This document shows, piece after piece, positions 12,894 through 21,150 of a DNA stretch of 63,636 nucleotides. The DNA is from Betaproteobacteria bacterium (GTDB lineage: Bacteria; Pseudomonadota; Gammaproteobacteria; Burkholderiales; Burkholderiaceae_A). The position numbers were made by a program, and so were the translations under genes. The notes beneath the pieces were generated by a model, which was not told the DNA's origin, ran no database searches, and saw only the letters and a list, made by a program, of their open reading frames with translations. Each line of letters begins with the position of its first letter. Position 1 is the first letter of the stretch. The DNA lies in NCBI GenBank assembly GCA_016868305.1, contig VGHK01000008.1, forward strand, positions 1 to 63,636. Direction: 5' to 3'.

Positions 12894-12974
12894 TAGGGGC
12901 TTTGCGATATCGCCCTGTGACATGCCTGCTCTCGATGGGAGGGCTTGCGTGGGGGCGACATGGCAAAGCCCCTA
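12894..12974 (-). other. Long hairpin in the rplL-rpoB gap (processing or attenuation site)
   Basis: TAGGGGCTTTGC at 12894-12905 is a perfect inverted copy of GCAAAGCCCCTA at 12963-12974. A 5x5 mostly paired segment and an inner CGCCC/GGGCG stem extend it, giving a long imperfect duplex. In E. coli the rplL-rpoB gap holds an attenuator and an RNase III cleavage site, and this hairpin occupies the same place. No U run follows, so double-strand processing is more likely than plain termination. Confidence 0.6.
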
Positions 12975-13013
12975 CCCATCACGCAGACTGCGCGCGACCG
13001 GTAGGGCAGGGCC

Positions 13014-13397
13014 TTACTTGAGCTCGACCTTGGCGCCGGCTTCCTCGAGTTGCTTCTTAAGGGCCTCAGCATCCGCCTTGGAAATACCCTCTTTGACAGG
13101 CTTGGGAGCGCCGTCGACGAGGTCTTTGGCTTCTTTCAGGCCAAGGCCAGTGGCGGCACGAACCACCTTAATGACCTCTACCTTCTTATCACCGGTTGCG
13201 GCCAGCACCACGGTGAACTCGGTCTGCTCTTCTGCAGCGGCCGCACCGCCGCCGGCCGCAGGGGCGGCTGCTACTGCCACGGTGGCAGCAGCAGCAGACA
13301 CGCCGAACTTCTCTTCCATCATCTTGATGAGCTCGGAGAGCTCTAGAACACTCATTGCGCCCACTGCGTCAAGGATGTCTTCTTTTGTCATAGCCAT
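13014..13397 (-). CDS. rplL: 50S ribosomal protein L7/L12
   Basis: L7/L12 forms the multi-copy stalk that recruits translation GTPases. The 127-residue protein has the N-terminal dimerisation/L10-binding helices ([20 protein letters not shown]). A flexible Ala/Gly-rich hinge spans roughly residues 35-56. The C-terminal domain includes KIxVIKVVR-type and [15 protein letters not shown] motifs. It could start at Met1 or Met3 (MAMTKED). It lies 69 bases after rplJ, its usual partner in the L10(L12)4 complex. Confidence 0.98.
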   Translation of the reverse strand: MAMTKEDILDAVGAMSVLELSELIKMMEEKFGVSAAAATVAVAAAPAAGGGAAAAEEQTEFTVVLAATGDKKVEVIKVVRAATGLGLKEAKDLVDGAPKPVKEGISKADAEALKKQLEEAGAKVELK

Positions 13398-13466
13398 GAT
13401 TCACCTACTCCATTGAAAAATTGAAATGCCTCGTTGTTCAAGACTCTGCGACTGATACAAGACGCC

Positions 13467-13997
13467 TTAGGCGCCTTGCTCGGCCTTCTGGTCGCGTACT
13501 GCTGCGACCGTGCGCACGAACTTTGAGGGAACCTGATTAAGGGTCTGGACAAAGGTAGTAACAGGCGCCTGCATAGTGCCCAAGAGCTTAGCCAGAAGGG
13601 CTTCGCGAGAGGGCAACGAGGCGAGCGCCTTAATGCCGTTGGCATCAAGCACCGAGTTGGGCAGGGCTCCCGACTTAATCACCAGCTGGTCATTGCCCTT
13701 TGCAAACTCGAACATTACTTTTGCCACAGCCACCGGGTCTTTGGAAATGCCGTAGATCAAAGGGCCGGTCATATGATCGGCCAATTTTTCAAAGGCGGTT
13801 CCCGCAATCGCCCGGCGCACGAGCGTGTTCTTAAGCACACGCAGGTAGACACCTGAGGCGCGCGCCTGACGGCGCAGCTCGGTGATCTTTGTCACATCCA
13901 GACCACGGTACTCAGCCAAGACTATCGACTGGGCGGTTGCAAGCTGACCTGCAACCTCGTCGATAACGGCGGCTTTTGCAACGCGATTTAGTGCCAC
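13467..13997 (-). CDS. rplJ: 50S ribosomal protein L10
   Basis: L10 anchors the L7/L12 stalk on 23S rRNA. It has 176 residues, starts [15 protein letters not shown] and contains the conserved AEYRGLDV and [12 protein letters not shown] motifs, followed by a C-terminal helix for L12 binding. AGGAG precedes the ATG. The 241-base gap from rplA contains a three-way-junction RNA resembling the L10 leader, so feedback by L10-L12 is expected. Confidence 0.97.
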   Translation of the reverse strand: MALNRVAKAAVIDEVAGQLATAQSIVLAEYRGLDVTKITELRRQARASGVYLRVLKNTLVRRAIAGTAFEKLADHMTGPLIYGISKDPVAVAKVMFEFAKGNDQLVIKSGALPNSVLDANGIKALASLPSREALLAKLLGTMQAPVTTFVQTLNQVPSKFVRTVAAVRDQKAEQGA

Positions 13998-14102
13998 AGT
14001 TCACTCCTGTTGATGCCCCGCGACATTTCTGCCTTGGGGCGTTTAACACCGGCGACCTGCAGAACCCAAAAAACCAAAACCCGGCATTTCGTGTTCTAAA
14101 GG

Positions 14103-14176
14103 GACCGCCATCTGCGCTGGGATCAGGGCTTGGGCCCTAAAATTACGTTGCCGCTTTCTCGACAACCCCAACGGTC
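14103..14176 (-). promoter_or_regulatory. L10 leader-like three-way junction upstream of rplJ
   Basis: In the rplJ leader RNA, GACCG (complement of 14172-14176) can pair with CGGTC (complement of 14103-14107). This closes a junction with two inner hairpins: GTTGTCG/CGGCAAC (14147-14166, one G-U pair) and AGGGC/GCCCT. The downstream strand carries CGCAGATGG just before CGGTC. This layout fits the ribosomal protein L10 leader, where L10(L12)4 binds and represses rplJL translation. Pairing was traced by eye. The assignment rests on structure and position. Confidence 0.65.
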
Positions 14177-14197
14177 TTTGACAACTCGCTGGCAGCT

Positions 14198-14217
14198 GTC
14201 CCGGGATGAGCCGGGAC
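14198..14217 (-). other. Hairpin just after rplA
   Basis: GTCCCGG-GATGAG-CCGGGAC is a seven-base-pair perfect stem starting 21 bases past the rplA stop. No U tract follows on the minus strand. It could protect the rplKA message end or partly terminate before rplJ. The role is unproven. Confidence 0.4.
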
Positions 14218-14238
14218 GGCGCCAACGACCCAAAGCCT

Positions 14239-14949
14239 TTATTGCGCCTGCTGCGACTGCAGCAGGTTCTGCGTATCGATACGAATCCCCGGACCCATGG
14301 TTGTAGAGACCGCCACCTTGCGCAGGTAGACCCCTTTGGAGCTGGAGGGCTTGGCACGGTTCAGCGCTTCAATAAGCGCTACCAGGTTGGACTTCAAGGC
14401 AGACACCTCGAAACTGGCCTGGCCTATGGTGCAGTGGATAATGCCGGCCTTGTCGGTACGGTACTGCACCTGACCCGCCTTGGCATTTTTAACAGCGGTG
14501 GCCACATCGGGCGTAACTGTGCCGACCTTAGGGTTGGGCATTAGGCCGCGCGGGCCCAGAATCTGCCCTAGTTGGCCGACCAGGCGCATGGCATCTGGGG
14601 ACGCAATGACCACATCGAAGTCCATCTTGCCGGCCTTGATCTGCTCAGCCAGGTCTTCCATGCCGACAATCTCGGCGCCGGCGGCCCGGGCCTGCTCGGC
14701 CTTATCGCCCTGGGCGAAGACTGCTACCCGGGCAGTTTTGCCAGTGCCAGCGGGCAGAACAATGGAGCCGCGCACAAGCTGGTCGGACTTCTTGGCATCT
14801 ACGCCGAGTTGTACGGCGACATCCACGGACTCGGTGAACTTGGCTGTGGCGCAGTCTTTGGCGAGCTTTAAGGCATCGTCTGCCGCATAAAATCGGCTGC
14901 GGTCTACCTTGGCGCGGGCTGCGGCCGTGCGCTTTGCGAGTTTGGTCAT
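14239..14949 (-). CDS. rplA: 50S ribosomal protein L1
   Basis: L1 forms the mobile stalk at the ribosomal E site and in E. coli represses the rplKA transcript. It has 236 residues, with MTKLAKR at the start, the RNA-binding stretch [14 protein letters not shown] and the signature [18 protein letters not shown] near residue 130. It starts two bases after the rplK stop, so the two are translationally coupled. The last residues are Gln-rich (LLQSQQAQ), a minor variation. Confidence 0.98.
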   Translation of the reverse strand: MTKLAKRTAAARAKVDRSRFYAADDALKLAKDCATAKFTESVDVAVQLGVDAKKSDQLVRGSIVLPAGTGKTARVAVFAQGDKAEQARAAGAEIVGMEDLAEQIKAGKMDFDVVIASPDAMRLVGQLGQILGPRGLMPNPKVGTVTPDVATAVKNAKAGQVQYRTDKAGIIHCTIGQASFEVSALKSNLVALIEALNRAKPSSSKGVYLRKVAVSTTMGPGIRIDTQNLLQSQQAQ

Positions 14950-14951
14950 GG

Positions 14952-15383
14952 CTACAGGCCCTCCACAGTGATGCCCATGCTTCGGGCACTTCCGGCAATG
15001 GTTTGAACGGCTGCCTTCAGGTCGGCAGCGGTGAGGTCGGGCTGCTTAAGTTTGGCAATTTCTTCGCACTGGGCGAGCGTGATGGAGCCAACCTTATCGG
15101 TATGCGGACGGGCCGAGCCTTTATCGACCTTCGCCGCCTTTTTAATCAGAATAGACGCCGGGGGCGTCTTCATGATGAAGGTGAAGGTTTTGTCGGCAAA
15201 GGCCGTAATCACCACGGGAATGGGCAGGCCTGGCTCCATGCCCTGCGTCTGGGCGTTAAAGGCCTTACAAAATTCCATAATATTGAGTCCCCGTTGGCCC
15301 AGTGCAGGACCAATCGGAGGGGAGGGATTGGCCTTGCCTGCAGGCACCTGCAGCTTCACATAGCCAACAATCTTCTTTGCCAT
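14952..15383 (-). CDS. rplK: 50S ribosomal protein L11
   Basis: L11 forms the GTPase-associated centre with 23S rRNA and is needed for RelA activation. The 143-residue protein contains [20 protein letters not shown] with the conserved Pro-rich linker, and the C-terminal RNA-binding [10 protein letters not shown]. AAGGAGCC lies five bases before the ATG. A 147-base leader separates it from nusG and contains a tiny open frame with its own ribosome-binding site (15402-15434). Confidence 0.98.
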   Translation of the reverse strand: MAKKIVGYVKLQVPAGKANPSPPIGPALGQRGLNIMEFCKAFNAQTQGMEPGLPIPVVITAFADKTFTFIMKTPPASILIKKAAKVDKGSARPHTDKVGSITLAQCEEIAKLKQPDLTAADLKAAVQTIAGSARSMGITVEGL

Positions 15384-15401
15384 TACGGCTCCTTAAGCGA
15401 G

Positions 15402-15434
15402 TTATTGCGCAGGTTCGGAAAGAATCTCTTTCAT
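15402..15434 (-). CDS. Possible 10-codon leader peptide upstream of rplK
   Basis: An ATG at 15434 is preceded by AGGAG at seven bases. It reads MKEILSEPAQ and then TAA, ending 18 bases before the rplK start and just ahead of its ribosome-binding site. Such a short translated frame could couple ribosome passage to rplK expression. It may equally be chance in an L1-regulated leader. No homology can be judged at this length. Confidence 0.2.
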   Translation of the reverse strand: MKEILSEPAQ

Positions 15435-15530
15435 ACTGCTGCTCCTCATAGCGCGCAGACCGTAAAACGTGAGCGGTTCCCTCAGAAGCGGGGTCAGGCA
15501 CCAGACACGTTTGCGATCCACCCCCTTCGG

Positions 15531-16064
15531 TCAGAGCTTCTCAACCTGACCGAATTCCAACTCCACCGGTGTCGAACGACCAAAGATCGTGACCGATACC
15601 CGCAGACGATTTTTTTCGTAGTTCACTTCTTCCACATTGCCATTGAAGTCGGTAAATGGCCCTTCCTTCACCCGAACCACCTCGCCCACCTCGAACAAGA
15701 CCTTGGGCCGGGGCTTGTCCACGCCTTCCTGCATCTGGGCCATGATCTTGTCAACCTCGGCCTGAGAAATAGGCGTGGGCTTACTTCCTGAGCCGCCTAC
15801 AAAACCAGTGACCTTGTTGGTGTTCTTCACCAGGTGCCAGCTCTGGTCGTTCATCTCCATTTCAACGAGCACATAGCCGGGGAAAAACCGCCGCTCGGAC
15901 AATGCCTTCTGGCCACCACGAATCTCGACAACCTCTTCTGCGGGGACCAGAAGCTGGCCGAACATATCCTGCATGCCTGCGCGGTCAATCCGTTCTTGGA
16001 TGGCCTTTGCCACGCTCTTTTCCATGCCCGAGAAGACATGCACGACGTACCAGCGTTTGGTCAT
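15531..16064 (-). CDS. nusG: Transcription termination/antitermination factor NusG
   Basis: NusG binds elongating RNA polymerase, suppresses pausing and links it to Rho or ribosomal S10. The ATG at 16064 gives [13 protein letters not shown] (177 residues), has GGAAG five bases upstream and starts two bases after the secE stop. An earlier in-frame ATG at 16076 would overlap secE. The NGN domain covers about residues 1-120 ([19 protein letters not shown]), and the KOW domain follows with [15 protein letters not shown]. It is the standard partner of secE. Confidence 0.97.
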   Translation of the reverse strand: MTKRWYVVHVFSGMEKSVAKAIQERIDRAGMQDMFGQLLVPAEEVVEIRGGQKALSERRFFPGYVLVEMEMNDQSWHLVKNTNKVTGFVGGSGSKPTPISQAEVDKIMAQMQEGVDKPRPKVLFEVGEVVRVKEGPFTDFNGNVEEVNYEKNRLRVSVTIFGRSTPVELEFGQVEKL

Positions 16065-16066
16065 TG

Positions 16067-16444
16067 TTACTTCCATCCGAGCAAAAGGTCATACAGGATC
16101 CACTCTAGTGACTTATCGGTGAGCCAGAGAAAGAGGGCCATGATCAGCACAAACAAAAAAACGATTCCGGTGGTCTGCAGGGTCTCTTTGCGTGAGGGCC
16201 AGACCACCCTGCGGGTTTCGTGCACAGCCTCGCGAGAGAACCCCAGAAACCGCCGGCCCGAGGGCGAGGCAAGCCCAAGGGCCACAGCAATCGCAATACC
16301 GAGAAACAACAGGCCCAGGGCAGTCCAGGCGGATTCTTCGGCCCAGTGAAAGCCATAAACACCAAAGAGAAACGCGAGCAGCGACCCGGCCAGCATCAGC
16401 CGGTCAGGAAGCCGGGATTCAACATCGGTGGGCGTCGTGTTCAT
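16067..16444 (-). CDS. secE: Preprotein translocase subunit SecE
   Basis: SecE is the small essential subunit that clamps SecY in the inner membrane. The 125-residue protein has three hydrophobic segments (about residues 15-33, 38-58 and 90-112), the three-helix form found in many proteobacteria. The conserved cytosolic amphipathic motif [18 protein letters not shown] comes before the last helix. It lies between tRNA-Trp and nusG, the standard place. Confidence 0.96.
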   Translation of the reverse strand: MNTTPTDVESRLPDRLMLAGSLLAFLFGVYGFHWAEESAWTALGLLFLGIAIAVALGLASPSGRRFLGFSREAVHETRRVVWPSRKETLQTTGIVFLFVLIMALFLWLTDKSLEWILYDLLLGWK

Positions 16445-16499
16445 GAAAGGCGTTTCAAACGAGTGGTCTCGTGGCGAGTAGTCTTGAAAAGGTCGGAGG

Positions 16500-16575
16500 T
16501 GGCAGGGGCAGAGGGAATCGAACCCCCAACCTTCGGTTTTGGAGACCGACGCTCTGCCAGTTGAGCTATGCCCCT
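16500..16575 (-). tRNA. tRNA-Trp (anticodon CCA)
   Basis: The 76-base gene folds into a full cloverleaf with the acceptor pair AGGGGCA/TGCCCCT, D arm GCTC/GAGC, anticodon loop CTCCAAA and TTCGATT in the T loop. The 3' CCA is encoded. It sits between tuf and secE as in related genomes. Confidence 0.97.
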
Positions 16576-16593
16576 ATGCGTTCCGATTTCGGG

Positions 16594-17784
16594 TTACTCG
16601 ATCACCTTTGCGACGACGCCGGCGCCGACGGTTCTGCCGCCCTCGCGGATGGCAAACCGCAGCCCCTGCTCCATGGCAATCGGGGCAATGAGCGTGACCA
16701 CCATCTTCACATTGTCTCCGGGCATCACCATCTCGGTGCCCTCAGGCAGCTGCACCGACCCGGTAACATCGGTCGTACGGAAGTAAAACTGCGGCCGGTA
16801 GTTGTTGAAAAATGGCGTATGACGCCCGCCCTCTTCTTTGGAAAGCACATAGACCTCGCACTCAAACTTGGTGTGCGGCGTGATCGATCCGGGCTTAGCC
16901 AGCACCTGGCCACGCTCAACCTCCTCACGCTTGGTACCACGCAGAAGCACGCCCACGTTGTCACCGGCCTGCCCCTGATCTAAGAGCTTGCGAAACATCT
17001 CCACGCCCGTGCAGGTGGTCTTAATCGTGTCTTTAATGCCCACGATCTCAATTTCTTCTCCCACCTTCACAATCCCACGCTCGACTCGGCCCGTGACCAC
17101 CGTGCCACGCCCAGAGATCGAAAACACATCCTCAATCGGCATCAAAAAGGCACCATCAATCGCCCGCTCAGGCGTAGGAATGTACGAATCCAGCGCCTCG
17201 GCCAGCTGCAATATCGCCTGCTCCCCCAGCTCACCCTTGTCCCCCTCAAGCGCCTTTAAGGCCGAGCCCTTGATAATGGGAATATCGTCGCCCGGAAACT
17301 CATACTTCGAGAGCAGCTCGCGCACCTCCATCTCCACAAGCTCAAGCAGCTCCGCATCATCAACCATGTCGCACTTGTTTAAAAACACAATGATGTAAGG
17401 CACGCCCACCTGCCGGGCCAGCAAAATATGCTCACGGGTCTGCGGCATCGGACCATCGGCAGCCGAGCAGACCAGAATCGCCCCGTCCATCTGCGCCGCA
17501 CCCGTAATCATGTTCTTCACATAGTCCGCATGCCCCGGGCAGTCTACGTGCGCATAGTGACGATTCGCCGTCTCATACTCCACATGCGCCGTGTTAATCG
17601 TAATCCCACGGGCCTTCTCCTCAGGCGCCGCATCAATCTGGTCATAGGCCTTGGCCTCTCCACCAAACTTCGTCGACAACACCGTCGTAATCGCCGCCGT
17701 CAGCGTCGTCTTCCCATGGTCCACGTGCCCAATCGTCCCTACATTCACATGCGGCTTCGTACGCTCAAACTTGCCCTTGGCCAT
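16594..17784 (-). CDS. tuf: Elongation factor Tu, copy 2 (tRNA-linked copy)
   Basis: This is a second full-length EF-Tu gene of 396 residues, identical in protein to the copy at 1-1191 and apparently identical in DNA. It is embedded between tRNA-Thr and tRNA-Trp, so it is probably cotranscribed with the tRNAs and released by tRNA processing. The leader differs completely from copy 1 and has AAGGAGT five bases before the ATG. Two tuf genes kept identical by gene conversion is the usual state in proteobacteria. Confidence 0.98.
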   Translation of the reverse strand: MAKGKFERTKPHVNVGTIGHVDHGKTTLTAAITTVLSTKFGGEAKAYDQIDAAPEEKARGITINTAHVEYETANRHYAHVDCPGHADYVKNMITGAAQMDGAILVCSAADGPMPQTREHILLARQVGVPYIIVFLNKCDMVDDAELLELVEMEVRELLSKYEFPGDDIPIIKGSALKALEGDKGELGEQAILQLAEALDSYIPTPERAIDGAFLMPIEDVFSISGRGTVVTGRVERGIVKVGEEIEIVGIKDTIKTTCTGVEMFRKLLDQGQAGDNVGVLLRGTKREEVERGQVLAKPGSITPHTKFECEVYVLSKEEGGRHTPFFNNYRPQFYFRTTDVTGSVQLPEGTEMVMPGDNVKMVVTLIAPIAMEQGLRFAIREGGRTVGAGVVAKVIE

Positions 17785-17892
17785 ACCAGACTCCTTAATT
17801 TCTTTTGAAAATAAAAACCGGTTACGAATCTCACACAGGCTCTTGCCACAGCCCGAGGACTAGCCAACCCCAGGGGAACACAGCCCAAAATC

Positions 17893-17967
<75 letters not shown>

Positions 17968-18064
17968 AAAACAATACGTCAAACGAAGTCAACATCAGCC
18001 CAAACAACTGCCCCCAACAGACCTAAGCGCCAGACTTCACTGCGATTTTTCGCCGCAGTAAACT

Positions 18065-18138
18065 TGGAGCGGGTGAAGGGAATCGAACCCTCGTCATAAG
18101 CTTGGAAGGCTTCTGCTCTACCATTGAGCTACACCCGC
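18065..18138 (-). tRNA. tRNA-Gly (anticodon TCC)
   Basis: The 74-base gene has the acceptor GCGGGTG/CACCCGC, D arm GCTC/GAGC, anticodon loop CTTCCAA, the T loop TTCGATT and an encoded CCA. It is the middle member of the Tyr-Gly-Thr tRNA cluster. Confidence 0.97.
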
Positions 18139-18228
18139 CGAATCCTTTACATCTACCGAAGAAGGCCAGCCCTAACACCCGCCAACCCCTAAACCCAACC
18201 GCTTAACCCAGCCCCGAGCCCCATAACC

Positions 18229-18314
18229 TGGTGGAGGAGGTTGGATTCGAACCAACGTAGGCGTAAGCCAACAGATTTACAGTCTGCCCCCTTTAGCCAC
18301 TCGGGCACCCCTCC
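18229..18314 (-). tRNA. tRNA-Tyr (anticodon GTA)
   Basis: The 86-base class II tRNA has the acceptor GGAGGGG, the anticodon loop CTGTAAA, a long variable arm (TTGGCTTACGCCTAC) and a CCA end. It is the first gene after the promoter at 18329-18357. Confidence 0.97.
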
Positions 18315-18328
18315 ACGACGAACCCAAA

Positions 18329-18357
18329 ACTATCCTTCTTTAGGCCGATTTTGTCAA
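18329..18357 (-). promoter_or_regulatory. Sigma-70 promoter of the tRNA-Tyr/Gly/Thr-tuf-tRNA-Trp operon
   Basis: On the minus strand a perfect -35 TTGACA (18352-18357) is followed by a 17-base spacer and the -10 GATAGT (18329-18334). The expected start lies about seven bases on, near 18322, just ahead of the tRNA-Tyr 5' end at 18314. Sequence match and position agree, so this is probably the main promoter of the tRNA-tuf block. Confidence 0.75.
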
Positions 18358-18375
18358 CCAAGGGCGCCTGGACGG

Positions 18376-18403
18376 AAAAACCGCCCTCCTCAGTCCGGAG
18401 GGC
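18376..18403 (-). terminator. Intrinsic terminator after the DUF3108 gene
   Basis: On the minus strand GCCCTCC-GGACTGA-GGAGGGC forms a seven-base-pair stem followed by GGTTTTT. It lies 45-72 bases past the end of the DUF3108 frame and just before the tRNA-Tyr promoter, so it insulates the tRNA operon. Confidence 0.75.
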
Positions 18404-18447
18404 TCAAAAAATCGCCTACCCAAAGACGGGCCGCGCAAACCGTACTC

Positions 18448-19512
18448 TTAAAAAACCGCCCTAATCGCAAGAAAATCAACGGCCTGACCCGAACTCTCCC
18501 GAAAGAGAATGCGGGCCGGAAGAAAACGGTCCGAAGGATCGAGCCAGACCTCGATCTGACCCTCTCGCCGCTCGCCGGAGACCCGATCGCTGATAAGTCG
18601 AATTGCAGACACCAGAATCCCGCCCGGCAGAACCAAGTCTTCCGGACCCTCCACGGTAAACGTCGTCGCCCGGAACTCCCGGGTTCCCGCCACGGTAAGG
18701 GTATGGCGCGCACCAAAGTCCAGAGCGCCGGGACGGTTCTGGCCGATCCATGCGAGCTGAAAGATCACGCTCAGCCGGTCTTGAAACGCCTCGGGCAGGG
18801 GCACACCGTCTCGCCCGGCCCCAAGAAAGGCCTTCCCGGTCAGTGGGTCGAAGCTGCTGCGCGTCTTTCCACGAAAAGGGGTGTGAGACTCAAAGATCTC
18901 CGGTATCAGGCCCTCGGTTGTCAGGCGTCCCTGGCTGTAAAACCGCAGTTCCTCCCTGACGAACAAGGCAGCCCAGCGCTGGGCCTGGGCAGATAGCCTG
19001 ATCTCATAGCGGCCCTCTTCGGGAAAGGTCACCGCCAGACTCCCCACACCCAGGGGTTCACTGTCTAACTGATACCGCCCCAGATAGGCCTGCATCCTTA
19101 TCTCGCCAGACCGGGGAAGCTGTGCCGACAAAGGGGAGAGAGGCGGCTCTGGCAGTTCTGGTAGGGCAGCCTCCTCGGGTTCGGAAATGGCCTGCGGCGA
19201 TGGGCCCTCAGTCTCAATAGCATTTTCAAATACGGGTGCGCGATCGTCGTCTGCGGGCGCAACCGGCGCCGCTGGGGGCATAGGAGTCTGTCTTTTGGCC
19301 ACAGGGGGTTTTGTCTGGGCAGGAGCAGGGGGCGGCTGCATCGGCGCGATCAGCCGCACCACAGTTTCGGTGGGGGCAGGAGGGTCCGGGCGAAAAAAAT
19401 GGTCGCCGCGAAGAACAAATAGGAAGAAAATGGCCAGGTGCAAGCCGATGGCTAGCCAGAGGCCTGGCCAAGCCACTGTGGCGTTGCGCATTTTCTGCAT
19501 GCCTTCTTTCAT
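18448..19512 (-). CDS. DUF3108 domain protein with a TonB-like N-terminal anchor
   Basis: The 354-residue protein has one hydrophobic segment (about residues 15-35, LWLAIGLHLAIFFLFVLR). A long Pro/Ala-rich spacer (about 42-130) follows, then a C-terminal region matching DUF3108 in style: AYLGRYQLD, VxxGxLxVTF-like strands and VWLDPSDRFLPARI near the end. The architecture suggests an inner-membrane-anchored periplasmic protein. Its function is unknown. Met1 (19512), Met5 (19500) and Met8 (19491) are all possible starts. AAGAAGG upstream of Met8 makes the last attractive. It is divergent from the PhaM-like gene with almost no space between them and ends at a clear terminator. Confidence 0.75.
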   Translation of the reverse strand: MKEGMQKMRNATVAWPGLWLAIGLHLAIFFLFVLRGDHFFRPDPPAPTETVVRLIAPMQPPPAPAQTKPPVAKRQTPMPPAAPVAPADDDRAPVFENAIETEGPSPQAISEPEEAALPELPEPPLSPLSAQLPRSGEIRMQAYLGRYQLDSEPLGVGSLAVTFPEEGRYEIRLSAQAQRWAALFVREELRFYSQGRLTTEGLIPEIFESHTPFRGKTRSSFDPLTGKAFLGAGRDGVPLPEAFQDRLSVIFQLAWIGQNRPGALDFGARHTLTVAGTREFRATTFTVEGPEDLVLPGGILVSAIRLISDRVSGERREGQIEVWLDPSDRFLPARILFRESSGQAVDFLAIRAVF

Positions 19513-19524
19513 ACAGTGATGCCC

Positions 19525-20085
19525 ATGGACACTCCGAACGACCCTTTCGCTTTTCTCAAGGCAGCCTGGCCAGGTTTTGCGGCCTATCCCATGTCCGCCT
19601 CCGGCCTGCCGCAGTCCAGCCTGCCGACAACCGATCCCGAGGAAATCGAGCGGCGCATCGCGGACCTGAAAACAGTGGAGCAGTGGCTTAGCTTAAACCT
19701 CAACATACTAAAAACAACCATCCAGGGTCTGGAAATCCAGAAGGGCACGCTTGCCGCGGTGCAGGCCTGGCAGACCTCGATGGCAGACCTCGGAAGCCAG
19801 GCGGCGCCAAAGGCGCAGGCCGGTCAGGCTAAGAACGATGCTCCGGCCCAGGAGAACCCGTCTGCGGCTTCTCTAGATCCCCAGCAATGGTGGTGGTCGT
19901 CCATGCAGGAACAGTTCAACCAGCTGGTTCAGGCTGCCGGTGCGATGCAGACCGCCACTGCCAACAATTCTCATCCGTCAGGCAAAGAGGGGCGTGCAAA
20001 GAAACCTTCTCAGACTGATAGGGAGCGGTCAGCAGCATCCAGGCAATCGGGCCGATCAAAAAAGATGGCGCCTAAAGCCCCTTAA
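19525..20085 (+). CDS. phaM: PhaM-like polyhydroxyalkanoate granule protein
   Basis: PhaM of Ralstonia activates PHB synthase PhaC and tethers granules to the nucleoid. This protein of about 186 residues has the characteristic central motif, short pieces of which read EEIERRIADLKTVEQWLSLN, then LNILKTTIQGLEIQ and AVQAW. An Ala/Gln-rich linker (LDPQQWWWSSMQEQFNQLV) and a Lys/Arg-rich tail (about residues 150-186) that could bind DNA follow. The start is uncertain: GTG 19516, ATG 19519 or ATG 19525 (chosen, MDTPNDPFAFLKAAWPGF). No other pha gene is in the window, so PHB metabolism is inferred from this gene alone. Confidence 0.75.
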   Translation: MDTPNDPFAFLKAAWPGFAAYPMSASGLPQSSLPTTDPEEIERRIADLKTVEQWLSLNLNILKTTIQGLEIQKGTLAAVQAWQTSMADLGSQAAPKAQAGQAKNDAPAQENPSAASLDPQQWWWSSMQEQFNQLVQAAGAMQTATANNSHPSGKEGRAKKPSQTDRERSAASRQSGRSKKMAPKAP

Positions 20086-20116
20086 GCGTCTTTAAGGCTA
20101 TTAGCGTCTTTAAGGC
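20085..20116 (+). repeat. Short direct repeat after the PhaM-like gene
   Basis: AGCGTCTTTAAGGC occurs twice with an 18-base period, starting on the last base of the PhaM stop codon. A looser inverted pair, CTGCGGC (20141-20147) and GCCGCAG (20164-20170), follows in the same 110-base convergent gap. No U-tract terminator is obvious. The function is unknown. Confidence 0.5.
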
Positions 20117-20195
20117 CATAAAAGCCCCTTCAGCCCGCGTCTGCGGCGCTGTTTGCCAGTATTGCCGCAGTGTTGCCAGAGGAACTAAACGCGCG

Positions 20196-21122
20196 TCAGC
20201 CCCGCTGACGGTGCCGCCAGTCGATAACGGCCTTGGTCAGTTCGGAAAATTCCTGCAGCACCTTGATATCTGCCGGTGGCCGCCTCTGAAGCACCGGGCA
20301 TCGCCCACCCGCCCAGATCTCCACAGTCCGTGGCAGTTTGGCACGCAGCTCGGAGAGGCCATCGAGCACCAGCGATGGGTTCATCACAGGCGAAAAAGAA
20401 AGCGCAATCAGGTCTATCTCCTGGGCCTTTGCGGCAAGGACGATGTCCCAAATGGGGGTCTGAACTCCCAGAGAAAAACACCGGCATCCTTCTAGAGCGA
20501 GAAGCGCCTCGACCATGAGTAAACCCATGCCATGGGGCTCAGAAGGGAAGGTGGTGAGCAACACCCTCGGACGGTTGCCAGGCTGGGGAATCGTGCTAAT
20601 CGCATTGCGAAGCACCACCTGCATTGACTCGGTAAATAGATGCTCTTCGTAGATCTGCAGCTGCCCTCGCGCCCAGGCATCGCCTACCTGTTCTGTGAGA
20701 GGGGCGACCACCTCGGTGACAAATCGAGCAAGCCCAAGACGAAGCACCCGCTGACTGAGCTGCCGCCGGAGGTCTTCGATTTCGTGCGCCCGCAAAACCT
20801 GCATCAGACCTTCGAGATCGGCGGCCTGGTCTTCGGAGGCAATCTGAGAGACCTGAGGCACTGACTGCGCAAGGGCCTGAAGATCCTCTAGCGCAAGCCC
20901 AATAATCTTTCCGGGCCGATAGCCAGCATCCATGAGCCTGCGGATCGCGCGCAAACGGTCCACCTGGTCAATGGAGTACAACCGCTCGCCGAAGTGGTCT
21001 CGCTGCGGATTTGGAAAACCATAACGCCTTTCCCAGACCCGCAGGGTGTCTTTAGAAAGTCCCGTGTCTCGCTCGACGGCCGCGATACTGAGATGAACGG
21101 GAGACTTAATAGGCTGGTCCAT
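20196..21122 (-). CDS. litR: MerR-family cobalamin-binding photoreceptor regulator (CarH/LitR type)
   Basis: The 308-residue protein has an N-terminal MerR winged helix (about residues 10-80, with DTLRVWERRYGFP). A helical bundle follows with W150-x9-E160-H161, which is exactly the Wx9EH motif that caps adenosylcobalamin in CarH. A Rossmann-like B12 domain comes next with E195-P-H197, the ExH cobalt-ligand motif, inside FPSEPHGMGLLMVEALL. In known CarH/LitR proteins the dark B12-bound tetramer represses and light releases it. Spacing from W150 to H197 closely matches CarH. It is divergent from the peroxidase-FolE2 operon across a 127-base region with two palindromes, so it probably controls both directions. 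A redox-only role is less likely given both cobalamin motifs. Confidence 0.85.
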   Translation of the reverse strand: MDQPIKSPVHLSIAAVERDTGLSKDTLRVWERRYGFPNPQRDHFGERLYSIDQVDRLRAIRRLMDAGYRPGKIIGLALEDLQALAQSVPQVSQIASEDQAADLEGLMQVLRAHEIEDLRRQLSQRVLRLGLARFVTEVVAPLTEQVGDAWARGQLQIYEEHLFTESMQVVLRNAISTIPQPGNRPRVLLTTFPSEPHGMGLLMVEALLALEGCRCFSLGVQTPIWDIVLAAKAQEIDLIALSFSPVMNPSLVLDGLSELRAKLPRTVEIWAGGRCPVLQRRPPADIKVLQEFSELTKAVIDWRHRQRG

Positions 21123-21150
21123 AGTAAAAATGTGTTTCCGATAACCCTAT

